Origin: a virus
Direction: 5' to 3' (one strand)
DNA: 23,836 nucleotides
IMG/VR virus record: IMGVR_UViG_3300032797_000092
Location: 1-23,836 of that record
A program made the translations under genes and the position numbers. This document shows, piece after piece, positions 14,066 to 21,462 of the stretch. Numbering within the stretch: the stretch's first letter is position 1; every line of letters begins with the position of its first letter. The notes below the pieces were generated by a model. The model worked only from the letters and a program-made list of their open reading frames with translations. It searched no databases and was not told the origin of the DNA.

Positions 14066-15645
14066 TGGGTAAAGTTCCGTATATCATCGGGGAAGCCCTG
14101 GTTGATACGAACTTCCGACAGTTTGAAAAAGCGCACGGTAAGTTACGCAAGGATTTTGATTCTCACCAACATAGTATCAAAAATCTTACAGACTTAGCCT
14201 GGAAAGATATTAGGGTCTTTGGGGCCAAGGCCAATGACGTTAATAAAGATAATACGGTAGCCATTAACGAGGCCTTAGATGGCGGTGGATATATCCTCAT
14301 TCCCGATGGAACCTGGTGGATTACGGGTTATCTTAATATCCCAGATAATACACTGATTTTCTTTACGGAAAATGCAGTTTTGAAATTGCATGACGGGGCG
14401 GGGGTAACCTCTGGCACATTGGCTATCCTGACAAATGCAAGTTGGGCAAATGGAGGTTCCAACATTACCATCATTGGGGCCAAGATAGACGGAAATCATG
14501 CTGGCAATCCAGGAAAGGGTGTCCATGGTATGATTTTCAAGGGGGTTAGTCATTTAACCATTCGGGATGCCTACGTCCATGATTGTGAGAATTGGTCAGG
14601 TGGAAATTTGGGTGACGGTATTTATATGTGTCGCTCTACCAATGGCAACCACATGGATTATGTTACCCTGTCTAATATCCGCCTCTCTGATAATATCAGA
14701 AATGGACTCGCTGTTATAGATGCCAGGTTTTCTTCATTTCACAATGTCAAGTGCTATAACAATCATAATTATTCCATAGATGTTGAGCCCAATGGGGTAG
14801 ATGACAGGCTTGTTCAGGTAAGTTTTAGCAATATCAATATAGTTCATTCTTCAGCCGATTACCCTACGGACCATCTTTATTATGGTATGGTTCTTATGAA
14901 TAAGAATAGGGGTCAAACGGGGGGAATTACAGTCGCCAACCTAACGGCTGAGGGGTGTGGCTATTCTGGATTATTAGTCCAGGATATTTCATATTGTCAA
15001 TTTTCCAACATAGAATGCCGCAATAATTCCCAACTGGCTGATAATGGTTATCCTGGAATTTGGTTGTATGCCAGCAATAATCCAAATTATCCCGACCCTG
15101 ACCCAGACCTTTATTACTGCTACAAAAATAGTTTTACCAATATTCGTTCTTCGGGGCCCAAGCAAAATTATGGTATCAGGGAACAGGTATCTGGCAATGG
15201 CCTGGCTGATTATAACCGCATTGCCATAGCCGAGCTTTCTGATAATCATGCAGAGTCCCTGTTCGTTGGTGCGCACAGTGGCATTGTGAATCCACCCATT
15301 TCCGCTGGTGGTTCATGTAATTTATTAGATGGTTCAACACACTTAGATACCTTGGCTGGAACTGTGGCCAGGGGCGATATTGTGGTCGGAAATTCTACCC
15401 CAAAATGGGCCAAAAAAGCCAAGGGAACTACGGGTAAGTTGGTTGGCTATGATGCCAATGATGTTGTAGATATAGACCCAGCCACATTGGATGTAGATAA
15501 GTTGGACGGGTCTCACGCCTCGGCCTTTCTTGGGGCCACGGCACAGGCGGTTGATTCGGACAAGATAGATGGAATCAATATAACGGTTGGGACAACGCCA
15601 CCAGGTTCACCTGGGGTTGGTGACCTGTGGGTAGACACAACCTAG
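14065..15645 (+). CDS. Tailspike with pectate-lyase-like beta-helix
   Basis: A receptor-binding, possibly polysaccharide-cleaving tail protein of 526 residues without signal peptide, so it is assembled on the virion. A short N-terminal head-binding part (1-45, VDTNFRQFEKAHGKL) is followed by WKDIRVFGAKANDVNKDNT and GGYILIPDGTWWI (about 46-87), the standard entry to pectate-lyase-type beta-helix folds. Coils run to about 430. The end is a fibre-like segment LAGTVARGDIVVGNSTPKWA with DKLDGSHASAFLG and SDKIDG repeats, often seen at phage fibre tips as a trimerisation or chaperone region. Catalytic residues cannot be named. It directly follows the tail hub gene. Confidence 0.85.
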   Translation: MGKVPYIIGEALVDTNFRQFEKAHGKLRKDFDSHQHSIKNLTDLAWKDIRVFGAKANDVNKDNTVAINEALDGGGYILIPDGTWWITGYLNIPDNTLIFFTENAVLKLHDGAGVTSGTLAILTNASWANGGSNITIIGAKIDGNHAGNPGKGVHGMIFKGVSHLTIRDAYVHDCENWSGGNLGDGIYMCRSTNGNHMDYVTLSNIRLSDNIRNGLAVIDARFSSFHNVKCYNNHNYSIDVEPNGVDDRLVQVSFSNINIVHSSADYPTDHLYYGMVLMNKNRGQTGGITVANLTAEGCGYSGLLVQDISYCQFSNIECRNNSQLADNGYPGIWLYASNNPNYPDPDPDLYYCYKNSFTNIRSSGPKQNYGIREQVSGNGLADYNRIAIAELSDNHAESLFVGAHSGIVNPPISAGGSCNLLDGSTHLDTLAGTVARGDIVVGNSTPKWAKKAKGTTGKLVGYDANDVVDIDPATLDVDKLDGSHASAFLGATAQAVDSDKIDGINITVGTTPPGSPGVGDLWVDTT

Positions 15646-15655
15646 GAGGTAATAT

Positions 15656-16084
15656 ATGGCTATTTACAGTTTGGCAAACAGAACAACTAACGTAACGAGT
15701 GCGAATCCGACCTTGGAGATTCGCACAACCTCAACGGACAGGCCGAGAATCATGGAGATCGGCATCTTCCTTGCGGCTGCAACTGCCTCGACTTTCGGCC
15801 TTGGCAGGCCGCAGGCTATTGGTGGAACGCCGACGACTCCTGTGACGGTTATTGCTGAAGATCCTGGTGATCCTGCTGGAACAGTCCAGACGGCGCTAGC
15901 CTGGGGAACTCCACCCACGGTTCCGCTGTATTTCTTTCGTAGGATCTCATTGCCAGCGACTATCGGGACAGGTGTTATCTGGACCTTTCCGAGAGGACTT
16001 CTTATTCCCGTATCCTCGTCGCTAGTCGTTTGGAACATCACGGCGACTGGCGTTGCTGACATCTATGTAGTTATTGATGAGTAA
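15656..16084 (+). CDS. Conserved small phage beta-rich structural protein
   Basis: The 142-residue protein starts MAIYSLANRTTNVTSANPTL and contains AAATASTFGLGRPQAIGGTP, EDPGDPAGTVQTALAWGTPP and a C-terminal GVIWTFPRGLLIPVSSSLVV. I recognise this pattern from many uncultured-phage tail regions: a compact beta-sandwich of unassigned role, probably a virion decoration or fibre accessory. GGAGG stands six bases before the ATG. Its last bases overlap the next start. It is rich in CpG compared with the tailspike gene, so the module may have been exchanged independently. No enzyme motif is visible. Confidence 0.75.
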   Translation: MAIYSLANRTTNVTSANPTLEIRTTSTDRPRIMEIGIFLAAATASTFGLGRPQAIGGTPTTPVTVIAEDPGDPAGTVQTALAWGTPPTVPLYFFRRISLPATIGTGVIWTFPRGLLIPVSSSLVVWNITATGVADIYVVIDE

Positions 16085-16556
16085 ATTCATTCAGGCGAAC
16101 ACCTACTCAGGAACGAACTGGGCCCCCCGCTTAGAGGCAGGGATGGGGTCGTATGCCTTTGAGGTTTACGATAGGCCCCTACCGATAGACTGGGGCACGA
16201 ACATTTTTGAGTGGGACGAAAGTAGATTCGCTGGTGACGTGGTTGAACAGAGTGTGTTTAAGGGAACCTCTTGGGGCAACCGTCTTAATCCTATGCGAGG
16301 GACCAGTAGGTATCCCTATCGGATTCGTGGCTTCCTCTTGGACTATCTTGGACAGCCCGTAAGTGATGTGACCCTTTACCTTTTCAGGTCATCAGACAAT
16401 GTGCTGATTCGCATTGGGCCGTCCTCTGGTGGGGAGGGTCAAGGAATCTATGACATTCCAACAGACGATACCGTAACCCAATATTACATTGTAGCCTTTC
16501 GGGATAATCCACCAATCGTAGGAAGCACAGTTAGGACGTTGACGGGAAGTGATTAA
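16077..16556 (+). CDS. Hypothetical tail-region protein with Ig/carboxypeptidase-like domain
   Basis: Using the ATG at 16077 (an in-frame TTG three bases earlier is less likely) the protein has 159 residues and overlaps the previous gene by 8 bases. The N-terminal half contains Asn/Trp/Arg-rich repeats. FIQANTYSGTNWAPRLEAGM and VFKGTSWGNRLNPMRGTSRY share a G-T-x-W-x-x-R-L core. The C-terminal half, YRIRGFLLDYLGQPVSDVTL to VAFRDNPPIVGS, looks like a small carboxypeptidase-regulatory-like beta-sandwich (G-x-L-x-D-x-x-G-x-P-V). No signal peptide. A minor virion protein or fibre linker is likely. Coupled start, no clear ribosome binding site of its own. Confidence 0.7.
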   Translation: MSKFIQANTYSGTNWAPRLEAGMGSYAFEVYDRPLPIDWGTNIFEWDESRFAGDVVEQSVFKGTSWGNRLNPMRGTSRYPYRIRGFLLDYLGQPVSDVTLYLFRSSDNVLIRIGPSSGGEGQGIYDIPTDDTVTQYYIVAFRDNPPIVGSTVRTLTGSD

Positions 16557-16993
16557 TGCCGAATATCAACTTGTATGCAGGCGAGGCAACTCCGCAAAAC
16601 ATTAGACTTCGTGCAGTCTTTGAAGACTTAGTGGCATGGGTTCTAAAGACTATCTATCTCTACCCAATGGAACCCCACACGCTAGACACTTCTCGGCTCG
16701 ATCTTTACTTGTATCAGGGCGAAGCCACTCCATCGAATATCAGGCTGAGAGATATTTTCGCACCCCTCATTACGCTGAGTCCCTGGAATATTCGGCTATA
16801 TGACCCAGCAATGCTCGCTAGCGGCATTATAACTCCGCCATATGTTCCACCTAGTTATTACGGTATTCTGAGGCGATGGGCAGGCTCATGGGTCAAGGCC
16901 CTCCTAAAGACCTACTTTGGTGGTTCCTTTGTAACTAAACCACTCAAGCGGTGGGATGGAAGTGGGTGGAAACTTGTAGATAGCGGTGGATGA
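16556..16993 (+). CDS. Repeat-containing small tail-region protein
   Basis: The 145-residue protein carries a duplicated motif: LYAGEATPQNIRLRAVFEDL (about 6-25) and LYQGEATPSNIRLRDIFAPL (about 52-71), with a third partial copy, PWNIRLYDP. I know the G-E/P-A-T-P-x-N/D-I-R-L-R pattern from unassigned phage tail-region proteins. The C-terminal third is Trp-rich and basic (RRWAGSWVKALLKTYFGG, KRWDGSGWKLVDSGG), with a second W-x-G-S-x-W repeat. It starts with a TAATG overlap. The repeats suggest several copies of one binding unit, perhaps contacting fibres or DNA. Function unknown. Confidence 0.7.
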   Translation: MPNINLYAGEATPQNIRLRAVFEDLVAWVLKTIYLYPMEPHTLDTSRLDLYLYQGEATPSNIRLRDIFAPLITLSPWNIRLYDPAMLASGIITPPYVPPSYYGILRRWAGSWVKALLKTYFGGSFVTKPLKRWDGSGWKLVDSGG

Positions 16994-17032
16994 TTAACAT
17001 GAGAGAAGAATCCGAGCCTCCAGGGGTTACTA

Positions 17033-17272
17033 ATGACGTTATTTCTCGGCTTACTGCTTGGATTTGCCAGGGAATTTTCGGTAGTGCGTTACCTCAAGGC
17101 AGTCCAAGCAAGGTCGGCTTTATTGGGGTCGGTTCTTACATTGGGGATTGGATGCTTAGACCTGGTAGTGATAGCCAGGTTAGCCCTAGAGGGTGATTTA
17201 AGAATGGCAATAGGATTTTTGATAGGAGAGACACTGGCATCTTACTTTGCCATTAAGGCTAAACATGAGTAA
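17033..17272 (+). CDS. Multi-spanning small membrane protein, holin candidate
   Basis: At 79 residues it has three hydrophobic segments: MTLFLGLLLGFA (1-12), ALLGSVLTLGIGCLDLVVIA (about 29-48) and MAIGFLIGETLASYFAI (about 58-74). The tail KAKHE is charged. Arg and Glu residues at the segment edges and the GETLASYFAIK ending recall a DUF5698-like phage membrane family. It directly precedes an M15-type peptidase and overlaps it by 8 bases, the classic holin-endolysin order, and three spans fit a class I holin. The frame is blocked upstream by a TGA, so 17033 is the only ATG. An alternative frame (16990-17196) across the same bases looks like a shadow. Confidence 0.72.
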   Translation: MTLFLGLLLGFAREFSVVRYLKAVQARSALLGSVLTLGIGCLDLVVIARLALEGDLRMAIGFLIGETLASYFAIKAKHE

Positions 17273-17711
17273 AGAATACATCTCGCGTCACCTACTCTTG
17301 GCGGAATATCAATGCCATCACTGCGGAAAATTGCCTCCATTCCTTGACCCAGAAATGCCATCTATCTTGCATGAGATTCTCTTCGATAGATATGACCGTG
17401 TTTGGGAAGCGTGGGTAGAACAGATGGGGAATGTGCTGACGGTATCATCGGGATATCGGTGTCCAATCTGGAATCAGCATGAAGGCGGCGAAGCACTTAG
17501 CCTGCATATCTTTGGGGTGGCCCTTGACTTGGATGTTTCTACTGCCGACGAGGTAAGGCAATTAGTTCAGGTGGCCGAAGCCATTGACCCTGACCTGCGC
17601 TTGGGATTTGAGCAATATCTTCGCCAGGGGAAAACCCTGGTTCATATGGACATAGGATACCTGGTTAATCCTAGGTTTAGCCTAGACCTACATGAGAGAG
17701 CCAGATGGTAA
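17265..17711 (+). CDS. M15-family peptidase, putative endolysin
   Basis: Probably a zinc D-Ala-D-Ala or L-Ala-D-Glu peptidase cutting peptidoglycan cross-links at lysis. With ATG 17265 the protein has 148 residues. The metal site is complete: S-x-H-x-x-G-x-A-x-D as SLHIFGVALD (H81, D88) and V-H-x-D as VHMD (H127, D129), with SSGYRCPIWN before it. The N-terminal YQCHHCG (C17, C20) is a feature common in small M15 phage proteins. There is no signal peptide, so it needs a holin, matching the membrane gene upstream. It overlaps neighbours on both sides (8 and 7 bases). A virion-borne hydrolase is possible but less likely. Confidence 0.9.
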   Translation: MSKEYISRHLLLAEYQCHHCGKLPPFLDPEMPSILHEILFDRYDRVWEAWVEQMGNVLTVSSGYRCPIWNQHEGGEALSLHIFGVALDLDVSTADEVRQLVQVAEAIDPDLRLGFEQYLRQGKTLVHMDIGYLVNPRFSLDLHERARW

Positions 17712-18376
17712 AGAGAACTATGGTTATGGCATTCCTAGTCATCCTGCTGGCATTAGGAACCACGGTGTCCCCCAGGTCATCGCTGGACACAACCATGAAG
17801 AATATTGTTCAAGTGATTTACACTTATTCCATAAAAACAGTCTATGGAACAGAATGCGAAGGAAACATGAAGGGTAGCGGTGTCTTATTGGGACACGATA
17901 AAATCTTAACTTGTTACCACCTCTTAGATGCGAATCCCCCAGGGGTTATCAAGATTACCTATTTTGGCGATGGGAAACCAGAGGTTCGCACAGGAGACCA
18001 GGTAGACATTCTTTTGTTTGATGAAAAAAAAGATTTGCTATATTTGCAGGTAAAACCAGCATTTGACAATGGTTTGACTTGGTTATCCGTTGAACTTCCC
18101 GAGGCGGGGGATGATATAGTTATCATGGGTTATCCTGGGATTCGTCTTAATCCTGTTCGTTTTTATAAATTCAGCATCAACCAATATGGCATTATGGTTT
18201 TTCCTGTCTATAACGGAGATTCTGGTGGTGGTGTTTTCAATATGAAGGGAGAACTCATTGGCATCTTGAAGGCAATTCTTTTCCTCAAGGAACCATATCA
18301 GCAGGTGACCTTCGTTGGATATGCTATACCACTGAATCTTATCAAGGAATTTCTTGGAACTGAAACGGTGAGGTGA
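17705..18376 (+). CDS. Exported trypsin-like serine protease
   Basis: The 223-residue protein starts with a signal peptide or anchor (VKRTMVMAFLVILLALGTTV). The chymotrypsin-fold triad is visible: His in ILTCYHLLD (H72), Asp in DEKKDLLYLQV (D110) and Ser in YNGDSGGGVFN (S173, with the oxyanion GDSGG). KGSGVLLG before the His and GELIGIL after the Ser match the trypsin-like core. No PDZ domain is present, so it is shorter than DegP. Its place right after the M15 peptidase (7-base overlap) suggests a role in the envelope during lysis, or cutting host or phage surface proteins. Capsid maturation is unlikely given the signal peptide and distance from the head genes. Such an exported protease is unusual for a phage lysis cassette. 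Confidence 0.87.
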   Translation: MVKRTMVMAFLVILLALGTTVSPRSSLDTTMKNIVQVIYTYSIKTVYGTECEGNMKGSGVLLGHDKILTCYHLLDANPPGVIKITYFGDGKPEVRTGDQVDILLFDEKKDLLYLQVKPAFDNGLTWLSVELPEAGDDIVIMGYPGIRLNPVRFYKFSINQYGIMVFPVYNGDSGGGVFNMKGELIGILKAILFLKEPYQQVTFVGYAIPLNLIKEFLGTETVR

Positions 18377-18379
18377 AAT

Positions 18380-19660
18380 ATGTTACCTACTTTACCCAAT
18401 GTTTTTGTCAATGGCATGGGTGAGTCCAATATCATTGATGCCCCCAAGGTCAACGCTAATTTTGATGAGCTGGTTGAGGTTCTGACTGGCAATATTGAGA
18501 AGGATAATATTAAGGTGGGTTCAGCCATCTGCATTAGAGATGTAGCCATGACTATTTCGGCAGCTTGGACGTTCTCTACCAATCCCATCTTTAATGCTGG
18601 CGGAATTTCCGATGCAGCCCTGTCTTCCAATATTCCCAAAAAAGATGCCACCAATGCCTTCAGTGCCAAGCAAACATTTAATGCTGGCGTTGATTTCAAT
18701 AAGACCCAGGCCGAGAATATTGTGGTTCATAAAGTGTCCTCTCTTCCAGGAGGGGAATCTGCCGATATAGGACGAATTGTTTATTGCACCACTGACAATA
18801 AGTTCTATGGTTGGAATGGAACCGCCTGGAATCAATTAGACTATACGGGTGGCTATACGGGTGGGGCCGTCAGGGGTGTCTCTGATTTTGGCATTGTTGA
18901 TGACGGGGATGGTTATAAACTCTGGTTCAAAACCGAGGGGGCTTCCCCTACTGTGAAGATTGCCATTAAGGGTGAACCGTTCCCCAAGAGGTTCTATACC
19001 GAGTTAGCCTATCATACCCATGCTTTTACTGGAGATTCCCATACTCATTCCGTGACGGATTCTGGGCATATTCATTCCGTGGTGCTGGGTTCACATGACC
19101 ACGGAGCCAAATCTTATGCTCTATCCACTCATACGCATGGTATTTCGGGCGATACTGGTAATGAGAGCGCTAACCATTTGCACCATACTGTTGTTGCTGG
19201 AGGAAGTGATACTTCGATACAAAGTTCTTATCATCATCATGCCATTGCGCTAACAAGTGAAACTCCTTCGGCAAGCGATAATGTTGATTCCAAGGATTTG
19301 GGTTCTAAAAACAGTGCCTCTGCCACTACGGGAATTTCCTTGGCGGGAACAGTGCCAGCGGGTAGTAATGCCTATGCTGGTGTGAATATTGGAGCAAGTC
19401 TTAGTTCTGTCCAGAAATTATATGGCAAGAACTTAAGCGTTAAGATAGACGGGACCACCGTAACCAGCAATATCCTAACTGCTACTGGATGGGGAGCAAT
19501 CGGAGATGGCACTGGGGCCCATGCTTTCCATACTACTGGGTCTGGTGAGATGAATGCCAGCGCATGGAAGAGCTATGCCGCTGGTTATCATTTACTGGAA
19601 ATCCTGGAACCCGATTCTGGCTTCGGTTGTAATCTTTTAATCTTCATTGAGACCTCATAA
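18380..19660 (+). CDS. Tail fibre with seven metal-binding HxH motifs
   Basis: The 426-residue protein starts with a virion-attachment type segment (ESNIIDAPKVNANFDELVEV) and has a fibre-like shaft rich in Ser, Thr, Asn and Gly. NKFYGWNGTAWNQL (about 140-153) is a common fibre motif. Residues 212-287 hold seven HxH motifs, at 212, 221, 230, 239, 251, 266 and 285. The first four are exactly nine residues apart. In T4 long tail fibre gp37, HxH motifs from three chains bind iron ions in the receptor-binding needle, so a trimeric metal-stabilised tip is likely here. The C-terminus (AAGYHLLEILEPDSGFG, CNLLIFIETS) would form the cap. GAGG precedes the ATG. Confidence 0.85.
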   Translation: MLPTLPNVFVNGMGESNIIDAPKVNANFDELVEVLTGNIEKDNIKVGSAICIRDVAMTISAAWTFSTNPIFNAGGISDAALSSNIPKKDATNAFSAKQTFNAGVDFNKTQAENIVVHKVSSLPGGESADIGRIVYCTTDNKFYGWNGTAWNQLDYTGGYTGGAVRGVSDFGIVDDGDGYKLWFKTEGASPTVKIAIKGEPFPKRFYTELAYHTHAFTGDSHTHSVTDSGHIHSVVLGSHDHGAKSYALSTHTHGISGDTGNESANHLHHTVVAGGSDTSIQSSYHHHAIALTSETPSASDNVDSKDLGSKNSASATTGISLAGTVPAGSNAYAGVNIGASLSSVQKLYGKNLSVKIDGTTVTSNILTATGWGAIGDGTGAHAFHTTGSGEMNASAWKSYAAGYHLLEILEPDSGFGCNLLIFIETS

Positions 19661-19675
19661 GGGGGGGTGAATAAA

Positions 19676-20524
19676 ATGCCAAATAATTTAAGTTTTTCAA
19701 TGCCTGGATACGGCGGAGGTGCCGCTGGGTGGACTGGCAATGCTGGTTTCGGTGGCGGTGCACCCATGACCATGGCCTACCCTGGTATGGGGGGTGGCGG
19801 AGGTGGTGGTAGCTGGCTTACCTCTGCTATAGGTGGTCTCAGTGGAATGACCCCCTTGGGCATGGGTATTGGCCTATTGGGTGGTGTTCTCCAGGGTATT
19901 GCTGCCAATGCCAAGCAAAATAAGGCCATTAAAGCCTATGGAAAACAGCAAAAAGCCTACCAAGCAAAAGCCGCCGAACTATTCCCCGAACTGGGTAAGA
20001 AAACTTTCCAGTATTCCAATCCACAACTTACCAATGCTTATCAGTCTGGGTTGGGCTATATGCTGAAAAATATGTTTGGCCAATGGGGTATGCCCAAGGG
20101 AACACAAACTGGACTAGGAGACATACAGCAGATGTTTAGCGGTCTTATGCAACCCCCTCAAAAGTTTGCAGGTGGGGGTATCGTTACCCGTCCCACTAAT
20201 GCGATAATCGGAGAGCGCGGTCCCGAGGCGATTATTCCGCTTCAATATCAGGCCAACCCTAATTTTTCCGCCCCAATGTTGTCATATCAAAACACTGGAA
20301 CTCCGCAGCAGGTAGGGGGCAGGAGAATGGCACAGGACCTACAGCGACAGCAGGCCCTATCTGGGGAACAATTCCACCAACAACAACTTCAGCAGGCACA
20401 GCAAGGGCTTCATAGGTCACTGCAATTTCACCAGAAGATGTTGCAGCAATATCAGCAGCCTGGTGGTGGATGGCAAGACCAAATGCGGAGACAGCAAATG
20501 GGAGGTATCTATGGCACAATATAA
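19676..20524 (+). CDS. Gly-rich internal/tail protein with tape-measure-like motif
   Basis: From ATG 19676 (GGGGGGG 9-15 bases upstream; an in-frame GTG at 19667 lies inside that run) the protein has 282 residues. The first 50 are extremely Gly-rich, ending GMGGGGGGGSW. A hydrophobic segment GMGIGLLGGVLQGIA (about 62-76) may insert into membranes. A Lys/Ala/Gln helix follows. Residues about 164-189 read FAGGGIVTRPTNAIIGERGP then EAIIPL. This motif is otherwise typical of tape-measure protein C-termini in long-tailed phages. The end is Gln-rich coiled coil (HQQQLQQAQQGLHRSL). Likely an ejection or core protein that helps DNA cross the envelope. Confidence 0.7.
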   Translation: MPNNLSFSMPGYGGGAAGWTGNAGFGGGAPMTMAYPGMGGGGGGGSWLTSAIGGLSGMTPLGMGIGLLGGVLQGIAANAKQNKAIKAYGKQQKAYQAKAAELFPELGKKTFQYSNPQLTNAYQSGLGYMLKNMFGQWGMPKGTQTGLGDIQQMFSGLMQPPQKFAGGGIVTRPTNAIIGERGPEAIIPLQYQANPNFSAPMLSYQNTGTPQQVGGRRMAQDLQRQQALSGEQFHQQQLQQAQQGLHRSLQFHQKMLQQYQQPGGGWQDQMRRQQMGGIYGTI

Positions 20525-21452
20525 TCCTAATCCATATAGTAATGACCCAGCGGTCCAGTATAAGCAGTATCCTGCCAATCCCTATATCAACCCACCTTCC
20601 TTGGGACAATTTCAAGGAGTGCCCCTTCAATATCAGCAGGTAGATGCTGGGGCTGGAGCTGCCCCACCTAATCCTACTACTATTCCTGGGGGTGGATATT
20701 ACAAGGCCCCTGGAGGTGGCGGTGGACCAGCGGGATATGGTTGGGCCAAGAATATGTATTCTCCAGATTTCCTTAACAGCATGAAGGATATGTATGGTCA
20801 ATACCAGAAGAACCTTGGGAATGTTCCAAATCTTGCTGGTCAGTATCAGCAATATCTACAACAAAGTCCAGAACTGGAACAGATGCAGTATAACCAGGCC
20901 CTTGCTCGCCTGAAGGGACAGATGGGGACAGCACAACAACAGTTAATGGCTGGGGCTGGTGCGCGGCGCGGCGGTGGAGAAGGTGGATGGCTCTTACAGG
21001 GTCAACAGGATCTTAACCGTCAACTCATGTCGGGCACTAGTCAAATAGCCGCACAACAGGCCATGCAAAATCTTGCTGACCAGGAACGTCGAATGCAGCA
21101 ATATCTTGGATATCAGCAAGGAGACTGGGCTAATCAACAGGGGGCCCTTGGTGCTTCCAGTGGATGGCTCAATCAAATGATGCCCTTTGAACAATTTAAT
21201 ATTCAGTGGCCACAGCAATACGGGCTCCAACAAGGTCAACTTGGATTAGCCAGATCCGCCCAGGAAGAGCAAATCAATGCTGCCAGGAGAGCTGAACAGA
21301 TGGGTTGGCTTGATAGACTTCTTGGTTTGCAGGGTCAACTTGGTGGTCAGTATTATCAAGGCCAAGGTGACTGGGAGAATTACAAAAATATGCAAGGCGG
21401 AAATGTCCTTCAGGGTTATACGCCCCAGTGGCTAGCACCCTACGGGATGTAA
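20511..21452 (+). CDS. Gln-rich internal virion (ejection) protein candidate
   Basis: Start ATG 20511 has GGAGG six bases upstream and overlaps the previous gene by 14 bases; a longer frame from 20463 is less likely. The 313-residue protein begins MAQYNPNPYSNDPAVQYKQY and is very rich in Gln, Gly, Tyr and Asn. The first 85 residues are Pro/Gly-rich and probably disordered. Residues about 110-260 are long Gln/Leu/Ala helices (EQMQYNQALARLKGQMGTAQ, IAAQQAMQNLADQERRMQQY). An AGARRGGGEGG linker sits in the middle. Such proteins occur as ejected core proteins in podoviruses. No enzymatic motif is seen. Function is inferred from composition and place. Confidence 0.68.
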   Translation: MAQYNPNPYSNDPAVQYKQYPANPYINPPSLGQFQGVPLQYQQVDAGAGAAPPNPTTIPGGGYYKAPGGGGGPAGYGWAKNMYSPDFLNSMKDMYGQYQKNLGNVPNLAGQYQQYLQQSPELEQMQYNQALARLKGQMGTAQQQLMAGAGARRGGGEGGWLLQGQQDLNRQLMSGTSQIAAQQAMQNLADQERRMQQYLGYQQGDWANQQGALGASSGWLNQMMPFEQFNIQWPQQYGLQQGQLGLARSAQEEQINAARRAEQMGWLDRLLGLQGQLGGQYYQGQGDWENYKNMQGGNVLQGYTPQWLAPYGM

Positions 21453-21462
21453 GGAGGTAAAC

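Noticed and set aside
15664-16062. 132-codon minus-strand frame opposite the small beta-rich protein
   Set aside because: The sense frame has GGAGG, a familiar phage pattern and coupled neighbours; the antisense one has none of these.
16990-17196. 68-codon plus-strand frame starting at the ATGA overlap after the repeat protein
   Set aside because: It overlaps the 17033-17272 membrane protein in another frame. The latter has clear membrane segments and couples to the M15 peptidase. A short translated leader from 16990 cannot be fully excluded.
17705-18376. Serine protease as the capsid maturation protease
   Set aside because: It has an N-terminal signal or anchor and is about 10 kb from the capsid gene, beside lysis genes; maturation proteases normally lie between portal and capsid.
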